Shown here piece by piece: positions 1 through 6,233 of a stretch of 11,251 bases of DNA. The DNA comes from Haemophilus sp. (GTDB lineage: Bacteria; Pseudomonadota; Gammaproteobacteria; Enterobacterales; Pasteurellaceae), in NCBI GenBank assembly GCA_019423005.1, contig JAHZCF010000041.1, positions 1 to 11,251 on the forward strand. The letters run 5' to 3'. The notes beneath the pieces were generated by a model. The model was given only the letters and a program-made list of their open reading frames with translations, had not been told where the DNA came from and did not search any database. A program made the position numbers and the translations under genes. Position 1 is the first letter of the stretch, and each line of letters begins with the position of its first letter.

Positions 1-25
1 ATTACAATGAAAAACATTCATTTAT

Positions 26-595
26 CTAAATCGAGCCTTTTTCTTTCACTAATTTTTCAATTAATTTAACTTCTTTTGTTTTCTCGCCCGCACTAAGTTT
101 ACGGCATTGGCTGGTTTCTTTCGTATAAGTATTAAAATTTGTCATCCTTGTTGGACTTTTCATTTTAATCTTCATATCCAAATGATCACCACAACGATCA
201 CAAAGTGAAACAAATTCCTTCTCATAGTCTTTAAACTCTGGAACTTGCTCTATGATTTTCGCAACTTGTGGTGAATGGGCTGTTTTAAATAGACGATCAG
301 TAAAGTCATAACTCAATTTACCATCACCTGCCTGCCATTTGGCTTTGGCTTGCAATAAATAACGCATCCAACCTTCTTTTGTATCAATCTGAGAGATACC
401 ACGCATCAGCACAGTTTGATCCGCTCGATATGTGATGTAATCAAAATGCTCGACTGGTAAAGGGGCTTTTGCCGCAGGCTTAACATGGCAAATCCAATCG
501 CCCACCAACGCTTTTTCCTGTTCTGTTTGCTGATGTGCTGTTGCACATCCCGATAGCAATACAGCAACAAGACTACCTAATACTAATTTTCTCAT
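26..595 (-). CDS. Small lipoprotein of unknown function (paralogue A)
   Basis: A 189-residue protein that I cannot assign to a named family. It begins with a lipoprotein signal peptide: basic MRK, a hydrophobic stretch and lipobox LLSGC, so Cys17 would be lipidated after cleavage by signal peptidase II. The residues after Cys are ATA, not Asp, so outer-membrane sorting is expected (inference). The mature part has a GDWICH motif (Cys36), a CDRC pair (Cys132, Cys135) followed by GDHLDM, and Cys164 in QCRK; the cysteines could form disulfides or bind a metal. The C-terminus is lysine-rich. The start is supported by AAAGGAG a few bases upstream. It is a clear paralogue of the next gene (693-1238), which shares MRKL.LGSLVA.LL.GC, the G.WICH motif, RGIS, AHS..VAK.I, SGDH/CGDH and CR. 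Secretion is quite sure; function is unknown. Confidence 0.85.
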   Translation of the reverse strand: MRKLVLGSLVAVLLSGCATAHQQTEQEKALVGDWICHVKPAAKAPLPVEHFDYITYRADQTVLMRGISQIDTKEGWMRYLLQAKAKWQAGDGKLSYDFTDRLFKTAHSPQVAKIIEQVPEFKDYEKEFVSLCDRCGDHLDMKIKMKSPTRMTNFNTYTKETSQCRKLSAGEKTKEVKLIEKLVKEKGSI

Positions 596-613
596 AGTAA
601 TACTCCTTTTATT
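558..613. repeat. Duplicated leader plus signal-peptide segment, copy A
   Basis: This segment covers the ribosome-binding site and the first codons of lipoprotein A. It is almost identical to 1201-1255 at the start of lipoprotein B: about three substitutions and one short indel in roughly 55 bases. The mature coding regions are far more diverged. It marks the two genes as products of a tandem duplication that included the upstream leader. Confidence 0.8.
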
Positions 614-640
614 AATTTGATTTCAACATTTACAAAAATA

Positions 641-649
641 AAGTGCGGT
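641..649 (+). repeat. DNA uptake signal sequence (exact core)
   Basis: AAGTGCGGT, followed by TAAAAT. It lies in the gap between the two lipoprotein genes and is the only exact copy outside a coding region in this window. The Haemophilus competence machinery prefers DNA with this core. Confidence 0.9.
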
Positions 650-692
650 TAAAATCACGCTTGTTTTTGTATCAAGCTTAAAATAATTGTAT

Positions 693-1238
693 TTATTTCT
701 TCACAAACCACTGATTCAATAACTGAATATCTTTGTCATTCTCTGTGACTCGTCGGCAAGTCGCAAAATCCTTATCTAAAATAAGTTGATTGCCATTCTG
801 TTTAAGCTCAATTGGCATATTCACGTGATCGCCTGATTTGCTATAAAACGTAGCTAATTGCTCTTTTTCTTGTTTTTGTAATTTCTTATCTTGCTTGATG
901 GCTTTAGCCACATTGTTACTGTGCGCAGGCACCATCGCGCGATTAACAAAATCAAAACTCAAGACATTATTTTGGCTCTGCCATTTCACCTTACCTTTTG
1001 TTAAATAACGAATAGTCGTCTCTTTATCCAATTCAATGTAGGAAATGCCTCGCAAGGCGCCTGTTCCATCTGGCTTTAAGACAAAGTGATCTAAGCGATC
1101 GTAAGTTTGTTTATCTTGTGTCGGGATAGTATGACAAATCCACTCGCCATCTAATGTTGAACTTTGTGAGACATTTGAAGCCCCCGAGCAACCTGTTAAT
1201 AATGCAGCAACAAGGCTACCTAATATTAATTTTCTCAT
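693..1238 (-). CDS. Small lipoprotein of unknown function (paralogue B)
   Basis: A 181-residue paralogue of the neighbouring lipoprotein, lying 97 bp upstream of it on the same strand. The signal peptide ends in lipobox LLTGC with Cys17 as the lipid site. It keeps GEWICH (Cys35), RGISYIE, AHSNNVAKAI, SGDHVNMPIE and CRR (Cys161), but the CxxC pair of its neighbour is replaced by SKSG (residues 133-136). The Cys35-Cys161 pair common to both copies is therefore the likelier structural disulfide, and the CxxC the variable extra. It has a strong ribosome site (AAAGGAG, complement around 1245-1251). Only 63 bp separate its start from the end of the DUF711 gene and I see no clear terminator there, so read-through from the pur operon is possible. 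Function unknown. Confidence 0.85.
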   Translation of the reverse strand: MRKLILGSLVAALLTGCSGASNVSQSSTLDGEWICHTIPTQDKQTYDRLDHFVLKPDGTGALRGISYIELDKETTIRYLTKGKVKWQSQNNVLSFDFVNRAMVPAHSNNVAKAIKQDKKLQKQEKEQLATFYSKSGDHVNMPIELKQNGNQLILDKDFATCRRVTENDKDIQLLNQWFVKK

Positions 1239-1255
1239 GAGATACTCCTTTTATT
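1201..1255. repeat. Duplicated leader plus signal-peptide segment, copy B
   Basis: Partner of the segment at 558-613. It includes the shared leader (TACTCCTTTTATT on the plus strand, AATAAAAGGAGTA on the coding strand) and the codons for MRKL.LGSLVA.LL.GC. The similarity fades on both sides. Confidence 0.8.
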
Positions 1256-1301
1256 GACAGTAGGGATAACGTTGATCACAACAAAATAGGGAAATTTTCG
1301 T

Positions 1302-2525
1302 TTAATCAGGAATGTGTAAAAGGCGGCAGTTACATAAATCATCACTCTCAAATTCTGATATTTCACCTGCAACCTTATTCGGAATGGGAAATAAACGCAC
1401 AGTGAGTGGTTTATTTAAGCGAAATGCCATCGTTCCCGTATCGCGCATAATAGCCGCTATGCTTTCTGCCTTAACATTTCCAGCCACAGGAACCGTGTCT
1501 AAACCGATACCACATACGGCGCTATAAGTCAGTAAAGCGCGAATATCAAAATATTGTTTTTGTGTCCCTTCGGCTAAACCCAAATCTTCTGTCACCGCCA
1601 ACATTAATCCGGAAAACCCAACCAATGGCACACGTTGGATTGATTTAAACACTTTTGTCAGTAACGCAGAAACCTCTACTGAACCAGCTGCACCAAAATA
1701 AGGTAATCCCATTAATTCATAGATTTTTGTTATGGATGAACAATTTTTTGATGGTGCCGCTGAACTATCAATGCCTGCAAATTCAAATTTTCCCGACAAT
1801 TTGACCGCACTTAACATCTCTAATACTTGATCTACATGATATTGCAGAGCTTGCGACATAGCCTGATAACAATCAGCATAAAATTGATTATGAGGCGATT
1901 TTGGCACAGATTTTAATACTTCGACTAATAAATCGGGTGTTTCTAAACCAATGACAAAACTGTTTGGTAAATGACTTAGATGATAACCGGCGGGGAAATA
2001 AGGAATAAATGGCTTGCAGTTAAAATTCACCGTAAAGTTAAAATTACCTTCGCCACGTGGTGTGATATTTGCAATTCGTTGTACCGCATAAACAGATTGC
2101 TCAATAAGTTCATTATCTAACACGCCATTTTCATCTAATGGCACATTGACACAAGCATTACACAAGTCGCCATAAGCGGCGATTAACTCTGGTAATAAAG
2201 CAATTTCCTCTTTATTTCTCGCTGCACCTATTGCAAATCGAAGACGAATTCCACTTTCATTAAATTTATTCAGTAATTCCGTTAAATACTGCAAATCTGC
2301 TTTTGCTGTCTGCAAATTGGTTAAATCCAAATATTCACCAAAGGGATTGGTAATCACTCGAATCGATTGTAAGGTATAACCTGCTTTCTGCACAGCAGGT
2401 AATAACAAATCCACATCACGTTTCACCGAATAGAGGGCGCTTTCCCATTGAGTTTTATCTTTATGTAATGTTAGAAAAAAACTGATTGTGCGAAGACGAC
2501 ATAATTCTTTATTTTTATAATCCAT
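1302..2525 (-). CDS. DUF711 family protein at the end of the pur operon
   Basis: A 407-residue cytoplasmic protein that I recognise as DUF711. The C-terminal half has the family blocks: FAGIDSSAAPS (249-259), the LMGLPYFGAAGSVEV region (271-285), VGFSGLMLAVTEDLGLA (302-318), YSAVCGIGLDTVPVAG (334-349) and LNKPLTVRLFPIPNKVAGE (370-388). As I recall, solved DUF711 proteins share a fold with glycyl-radical enzymes such as pyruvate formate-lyase, but no glycyl-radical motif is visible here, and the biochemical role is unknown. An in-frame ATG five codons earlier (2540) is less likely: AAGGA sits 5 bases before the ATG at 2525, and that ATG leads straight into the conserved RLRTISFFL strand. The gene follows purD by 24 bp with no terminator between, so it is probably co-transcribed with purH-purD. 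It carries one exact uptake sequence (1804-1812). Family assignment fairly sure; function unknown. Confidence 0.85.
   Translation of the reverse strand: MDYKNKELCRLRTISFFLTLHKDKTQWESALYSVKRDVDLLLPAVQKAGYTLQSIRVITNPFGEYLDLTNLQTAKADLQYLTELLNKFNESGIRLRFAIGAARNKEEIALLPELIAAYGDLCNACVNVPLDENGVLDNELIEQSVYAVQRIANITPRGEGNFNFTVNFNCKPFIPYFPAGYHLSHLPNSFVIGLETPDLLVEVLKSVPKSPHNQFYADCYQAMSQALQYHVDQVLEMLSAVKLSGKFEFAGIDSSAAPSKNCSSITKIYELMGLPYFGAAGSVEVSALLTKVFKSIQRVPLVGFSGLMLAVTEDLGLAEGTQKQYFDIRALLTYSAVCGIGLDTVPVAGNVKAESIAAIMRDTGTMAFRLNKPLTVRLFPIPNKVAGEISEFESDDLCNCRLLHIPD
1804..1812 (-). repeat. DNA uptake signal sequence (exact core)
   Basis: ACCGCACTT on the plus strand. It lies inside the DUF711 gene, where AAGTGCGGTCAAATT contributes to residues SAVKL. 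Confidence 0.9.
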
Positions 2526-2549
2526 ACTGTTCCTTAACATTAAATGTAA

Positions 2550-3839
2550 TTATTTTTGCTGCTCACGTTCAACGGCACGATAGCCAATATCTCGACGATA
2601 AAAACGCCCTGCCCATTGAATTTGCTCAGCGAGTTTTAAGGCTTTTTGTTGCGCTTCAAATACGCTTTCGCCTAATGCAGTAACACAAAGTACGCGACCG
2701 CCATTCGTAACTAATTTGCCTTCTTTTTCTGCGACGCCCGCTAAGAAAACTTTCTCATTTTCGACCGCACTTTGTGGTAAACCGCTAATCACATCGCCTT
2801 TACGATAATCTCCTGGATAGCCTTCCGCGGCTAACACAATCCCTAAGGACGCTTTTGGATTCCATTGAGATTTCACTTCATCCAATTTTCCCTCGCAAGC
2901 TTTAAGGCAAAGCTCAACGAGATCTGATTCAAGGCGTAGCATGATCGGCTGGGTTTCTGGATCACCGAAACGACAGTTAAACTCGATTACTTTCTGCTGG
3001 CCATTTGGCATGATCATCAAACCGGCATACAAGAAACCGGTATAAACATTGCCTTCTGCAGCCATGCCGTTGACCGTTGGATAGATCACCTCACGCATCA
3101 CCCGATCATGAATTTCAGGTGTCACCACTGGCGCAGGAGAATAAGCCCCCATACCGCCGGTATTCAAACCTGTATCATTTTCGCCCACGCGTTTATGATC
3201 TTGGCTGGTAGCCATAGGTTCAACGTTTTTACCGTCCACCATGACAATAAAACTGGCTTCCTCACCATCTAGAAACTCTTCAATCACCACTCGGCTACCC
3301 GCTTTGCCAAAGGCATTGCCCGAAAGCATATCACGTACAGCGTCTTCCGCTTCTTGCAATGTCATTGCAACGATTACGCCTTTCCCCGCCGCTAAACCAT
3401 CTGCTTTAACGACAATTGGCGCGCCTTTCTCACACAAGTACGCTAATGCAGGCTCAACTTCGGTGAAGTTTTGATATTCTGCCGTTGGGATTTTATGACG
3501 CGCGAGGAAATCTTTGGTGAATGCCTTTGAACCTTCCAATTGCGCAGCCGCTTGCGTTGGGCCAAAAATTTTCAGTCCAGCCTCACGAAATGCATCAACC
3601 ACACCAATCACTAACGGGGCTTCCGGCCCCACAATTGTGAGCCCGATTTGCTTATCTTGAGCAAATTTCACCAATGCAGGAATATCTGTTGCAGAAATAT
3701 TCACGTTTTCTACTTTATGTTCCAATGCTGTACCCGCATTGCCTGGTGCGACGAAAACTTTGTCCGCTAATGGAGATTGTGCAGCTTTCCAAGCCAAGGC
3801 GTGTTCACGCCCGCCATTTCCGATGATGAGGATGTTCAT
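2550..3839 (-). CDS. purD: Phosphoribosylamine-glycine ligase (GAR synthetase)
   Basis: PurD joins 5-phosphoribosylamine and glycine, using ATP, to make glycinamide ribonucleotide, the second step of de novo purine synthesis. The 429 residues match the usual family length. The N-terminal domain starts with GNGGREHA (7-14) and includes VGPEAPL (70-76). The ATP-grasp part shows VVKADGLAAGKG (143-154), VVIEEFLDGEEASF (184-197), QDHKR (213-217), NTGGMGAYSP (226-235) and the metal-binding stretch VIEFNCRFGDPETQ (284-297). It ends with a C-terminal domain containing GGRVLCVTALG. The start is supported by AAGGA before the ATG. It lies 95 bp downstream of purH, with a hairpin in the gap, and 24 bp upstream of the DUF711 gene. 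Regulation is probably through the PurR site ahead of purH. Confidence 0.98.
   Translation of the reverse strand: MNILIIGNGGREHALAWKAAQSPLADKVFVAPGNAGTALEHKVENVNISATDIPALVKFAQDKQIGLTIVGPEAPLVIGVVDAFREAGLKIFGPTQAAAQLEGSKAFTKDFLARHKIPTAEYQNFTEVEPALAYLCEKGAPIVVKADGLAAGKGVIVAMTLQEAEDAVRDMLSGNAFGKAGSRVVIEEFLDGEEASFIVMVDGKNVEPMATSQDHKRVGENDTGLNTGGMGAYSPAPVVTPEIHDRVMREVIYPTVNGMAAEGNVYTGFLYAGLMIMPNGQQKVIEFNCRFGDPETQPIMLRLESDLVELCLKACEGKLDEVKSQWNPKASLGIVLAAEGYPGDYRKGDVISGLPQSAVENEKVFLAGVAEKEGKLVTNGGRVLCVTALGESVFEAQQKALKLAEQIQWAGRFYRRDIGYRAVEREQQK
2764..2772 (-). repeat. DNA uptake signal sequence (exact core)
   Basis: ACCGCACTT on the plus strand. It lies in the C-terminal part of purD and codes within SAVEN, the same peptide that the copy at 6616 gives in DsbD. 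Confidence 0.9.
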
Positions 3840-3900
3840 ATTGTAGTCCTTGCGTATGCCTAATTTAAAAAAAGTGCGGCTATTTTTTTCCTGTAATTCC

Positions 3901-3921
3901 CCCCTCTTTGCTAAAGAGGGG
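3901..3921. other. Perfect hairpin in the purH-purD gap
   Basis: CCCCTCTTT, loop GCT, AAAGAGGGG: a 9-bp perfect stem with a 3-base loop, 14 bases after the purH stop. No run of T follows it closely on the coding (minus) strand, so it is not a standard intrinsic terminator. It could stabilise or set the 3' end of a purH message, weaken read-through into purD, or be one copy of a dispersed intergenic palindrome. Confidence 0.7.
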
Positions 3922-3934
3922 ATAGTTAGATAAA

Positions 3935-5533
3935 TTAATGTCTAAAATGACGCATTCCAGTTAATACCATCACCATATTATGTTCATCTGCTGCATCGAT
4001 AACTTCTTGATCGCGCATTGAACCACCTGGATGGATCACACATTGAATCCCTACTTTCGCCGCTGCATCAATGCCGTCACGGAATGGGAAGAAAGCATCA
4101 GATGCCATCACACAACCAGCCACGGTTAAGCCTTCATCCTGTGCTTTGATACCTGCAATTTTGGCCGAATACACACGGCTCATTTGGCCAGCACCAATGC
4201 CTATGGTTTGGTTATCTTTGGCGTAAACAATGGCATTGGATTTCACGAATTTCGCCACTTTCCAGCAGAATAATAAGTCTTTTAATTCTTGTTCAGTTGG
4301 TTGACGTTTGCTCACCACTTTTAAATCATCCAAACCAACCATGCCTAAATCCGCATCTTGTACTAATAAACCGCCGTTTACACGTTTGAAATCTAAACGT
4401 TCGGAACGTGACGTCCATTCACCACATTCAAGCAAACGAACATTTTTCTTACGTTTCACGACTTCTTGCGCTTCAGCAGAAACTTTCGGCGCAATAATCA
4501 CTTCAACGAATTGGCGCTCCACAATTTCATTCGCCGTTTTTTCGTCTAATTCACGGTTGAACGCAATAATGCCGCCAAATGCAGAAGTTGGATCGGTTTG
4601 GTAAGCGCGATTATAGGCGTCTAAAATATCTTTACCTAAAGCCACACCGCATGGATTGGCATGTTTAACGATCACACAAGCTGGCTCATCAAATTCTTTC
4701 ACGCATTCAAGTGCTGCATCGGTGTCTGCAATATTATTGTAAGACAAGGCTTTACCTTGGAGTTGATTAGCCGTAGCCACGCTCGCCTCTTTCACATTCA
4801 AATCAACATAGAAAGCAGCATTTTGATGGGCGTTTTCGCCGTAACGCATGGTTTGTTTACGCACGAAGTTAAGGTTTAAAGTCCGTGGGAATTGACCGCA
4901 CTTCGCATTCGCATCTTCTTCCTCTGCTACATGATATGGTTTCACCATTTGTCCAAAGTAGTTGGCAATCATGGAATCATATTGAGCGGTATGTTCAAAT
5001 GCTTTAATCGCAAGATCAAAACGGGTTTCAAGCGTTAGGCTGTTTTGATGTTTATCCATCTCTGCAAGAATTGCATTGAAATCACCATTATTTACCACAA
5101 TCGCCACATCTTTATGGTTTTTCGCTGCAGAACGCACCATGGTTGGTCCACCGATATCGATATTTTCTACCGCATCAGCCAAGGTGCAATCTGGTTTAGC
5201 CACAGTGGCTGCAAATGGATATAAATTCACGACGACCATATCAATGCCTTCAATGCCATGTTGCTGCATGATCGCATCATCTGTACCACGACGCCCAAGA
5301 ATCCCGCCATGCACTTTTGGATGTAAGGTTTTTACACGACCGTCCATCATTTCAGGGAATCCCGTATAATCAGACACTTCAGTCACCGGCAAACCATGTT
5401 GCTCTAACAATTTTGCAGTACCGCCTGTGGAAAGTAGTTTTACACCACGCTGTATTAAGCCTTGAGCAAATTCTACGATACCGGCTTTATCAGAAACACT
5501 CAGTAAAGCCTGACGAATTGGACGATCTGTCAT
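3935..5533 (-). CDS. purH: Bifunctional AICAR formyltransferase / IMP cyclohydrolase
   Basis: PurH performs the last two steps of IMP synthesis: transfer of a formyl group from 10-formyl-tetrahydrofolate to AICAR, then ring closure to IMP. At 532 residues it is of normal length. The N-terminal cyclohydrolase domain (about 1-150) has LLSTGGTAKLL (33-43), VKTLHPKVHGGILGRR (67-82) and the NLYPF motif (103-107). The transferase domain shows YGENAHQ (231-237), the Lys-His pair in KHANPCG (290-296, Lys290/His291 expected to be catalytic), PTSAFGGIIAFN (315-326), GIGAGQMSRV, MASDAFFPFRDGID, HPGGSMRDQE and the typical last residues RHFRH. It is the first gene of the probable purH-purD-DUF711 operon. 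AAAGGAAA precedes the ATG, and a perfect PurR operator lies about 50 bp upstream. Confidence 0.98.
   Translation of the reverse strand: MTDRPIRQALLSVSDKAGIVEFAQGLIQRGVKLLSTGGTAKLLEQHGLPVTEVSDYTGFPEMMDGRVKTLHPKVHGGILGRRGTDDAIMQQHGIEGIDMVVVNLYPFAATVAKPDCTLADAVENIDIGGPTMVRSAAKNHKDVAIVVNNGDFNAILAEMDKHQNSLTLETRFDLAIKAFEHTAQYDSMIANYFGQMVKPYHVAEEEDANAKCGQFPRTLNLNFVRKQTMRYGENAHQNAAFYVDLNVKEASVATANQLQGKALSYNNIADTDAALECVKEFDEPACVIVKHANPCGVALGKDILDAYNRAYQTDPTSAFGGIIAFNRELDEKTANEIVERQFVEVIIAPKVSAEAQEVVKRKKNVRLLECGEWTSRSERLDFKRVNGGLLVQDADLGMVGLDDLKVVSKRQPTEQELKDLLFCWKVAKFVKSNAIVYAKDNQTIGIGAGQMSRVYSAKIAGIKAQDEGLTVAGCVMASDAFFPFRDGIDAAAKVGIQCVIHPGGSMRDQEVIDAADEHNMVMVLTGMRHFRH
4895..4903 (-). repeat. DNA uptake signal sequence (exact core)
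   Basis: ACCGCACTT on the plus strand. It lies in purH around residues 211-214 (KCGQ), in a stretch just before the conserved RTLNLNFVRKQ block. Confidence 0.9.
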
Positions 5534-5575
5534 TACATTTTCCTTTAATTAAATGGTTAAAAATAAGCGCGGGGA

Positions 5576-5604
5576 ATTATAACGCAAACGTTTGCGTTTA
5601 TGTA
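5576..5604 (-). promoter_or_regulatory. Probable purH promoter
   Basis: On the minus strand a perfect -10 TATAAT (5581-5576) has a weak -35 TACATA (5604-5599) 17 bp upstream, with the PurR palindrome filling the spacer. The strong -10 next to the operator makes the placement convincing; the -35 is poor (3 of 6). Confidence 0.75.
5582..5597. promoter_or_regulatory. PurR operator upstream of purH
   Basis: ACGCAAACGTTTGCGT is a perfect 16-bp palindrome, extended by one base on each side to 18 bp, and is identical to the E. coli PurR consensus as I know it. It lies in the spacer of the proposed purH promoter, directly against the -10 box, so bound PurR with hypoxanthine or guanine would block RNA polymerase. 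This implies purine repression of purH, purD and probably the DUF711 gene. Confidence 0.95.
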
Positions 5605-5664
5605 GAAAAAATTTTCCTGGTAAGCGCACTTCAAGGTTCGACTGCTTATTATTTAGGAGGTTTA

Positions 5665-5693
5665 AAAAATAAAAAAGCCCGCAAAATGCGGGC
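5665..5693 (-). terminator. Intrinsic terminator of the DoxX-family gene
   Basis: On the minus strand GCCCGC, loop ATTTT, GCGGGC is followed by TTTTTTATTTTTT. It starts 24 bases after the stop of the DoxX-family gene and separates it from the purH promoter. Confidence 0.9.
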
Positions 5694-5717
5694 AACTTAA
5701 CAGTGTGAATAATGTGA

Positions 5718-6116
5718 TTAGCGTTTGCGGTTATCTAAAGAAAATGCACCGGCACCAGCAAACACAAAATAGAAGAACACGAGAGAGTAAAGTAAAGCAA
5801 GTTCACCACCGTTCGCGATTGGGAAGAATAAATTCCCTTTACCTGCAACGTGCATAAAGAAATACGCATAAGCCATTTGACCTGAAAGGATAAATGCCGC
5901 TGAGCGAACAAATAAACCTAAAATTAATAGGATTGAACCGACAATCTCGATTACTCCACCGACAATCATCATTGGATCGCCCACTGCGCCGTTACCGCCC
6001 GTCATTGAAATTGGGAATTCCCAGAATTTCGCTGTGCCGTGTAAGATAAACATATATGCAGCGACGATACGTAATAAAGCTAAAACATACGGAGAGTATT
6101 TTTCTAAATTTTTCAT
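5718..6116 (-). CDS. DoxX family inner-membrane protein
   Basis: A 132-residue, four-helix membrane protein of the DoxX family. Hydrophobic segments lie at about 9-27, 48-70, 72-90 and 105-124. Family features include LLRIVAAYMFILHGTAKFW (15-33), with the basic residue after the first helix, then GGVIEIVGSILLILGLFVRSAA (53-74) and AYAYFFMH (82-89). The tail SLDNRKR is cytoplasmic by the positive-inside rule. DoxX relatives have been linked to thiol or sulfur redox and oxidative stress in other bacteria, but no activity can be read from this sequence. It lies 117 bp downstream of dsbD on the same strand with its own probable promoter and a good terminator, so it can be a single-gene unit. TTAGGAAAA before the ATG serves as ribosome site. 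Family sure; function unknown. Confidence 0.9.
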   Translation of the reverse strand: MKNLEKYSPYVLALLRIVAAYMFILHGTAKFWEFPISMTGGNGAVGDPMMIVGGVIEIVGSILLILGLFVRSAAFILSGQMAYAYFFMHVAGKGNLFFPIANGGELALLYSLVFFYFVFAGAGAFSLDNRKR

Positions 6117-6162
6117 AAAGTTTTCCTAATAAAAAATAAAAAGTGATTTGAGAACGGGGTGT

Positions 6163-6191
6163 ATATTAATGATTAACCCAAAGCCAAACAA
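6163..6191 (-). promoter_or_regulatory. Possible promoter of the DoxX-family gene
   Basis: On the minus strand TTGTTT (6191-6186), 17 bp, TAATAT (6168-6163), about 47 bp upstream of the ATG. The -10 matches 4 of 6 and the -35 only 3 of 6, so this is tentative. The dyad at 6194-6225 lies just upstream of the -35. Confidence 0.4.
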
Positions 6192-6193
6192 TA

Positions 6194-6225
6194 CCTAAAA
6201 TCGAAAAGGACTTTTTACGATTAGG
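6194..6225. other. Imperfect dyad between dsbD and the DoxX-family gene
   Basis: CCTAA-aa-TCGAAAAG, then GA, then CTTTT-ta-CGA-TTAGG: 13 paired positions with symmetric two-base bulges. It begins 8 bases beyond the dsbD stop. No T run follows on the minus strand, so it is a poor intrinsic terminator. It could be an RNA structure at the end of dsbD mRNA or a protein-binding site beside the DoxX-family promoter. Confidence 0.5.
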
Positions 6226-6233
6226 AAATAATC

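Noticed and set aside
6..22. Small inverted repeat AATGAA-N5-TTCATT after the first lipoprotein gene
   Set aside because: The stem is six mostly A-T pairs with no T tract on the minus strand, too weak to call a terminator at the window edge.
2526..2540. Upstream ATG at 2540 as the start of the DUF711 gene
   Set aside because: It has no ribosome site of its own, while AAGGA lies inside this short stretch at ideal distance from the ATG at 2525.
3872..3880. AAGTGCGGC in the purH-purD gap as an uptake signal sequence
   Set aside because: One mismatch from the core at a position that matters; recorded as a degenerate copy only. The same applies to AGCGCACTT at 5623-5631.
5652..5664. Strong Shine-Dalgarno-like TTTAGGAGGTTT on the plus strand
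   Set aside because: No start codon or open frame follows; the next sequence is the DoxX-family terminator.
5317..5700. A 127-codon plus-strand reading frame overlapping purH and its promoter
   Set aside because: It is antisense to the start of purH and runs over the PurR operator, promoter and a terminator; its protein looks like no family.
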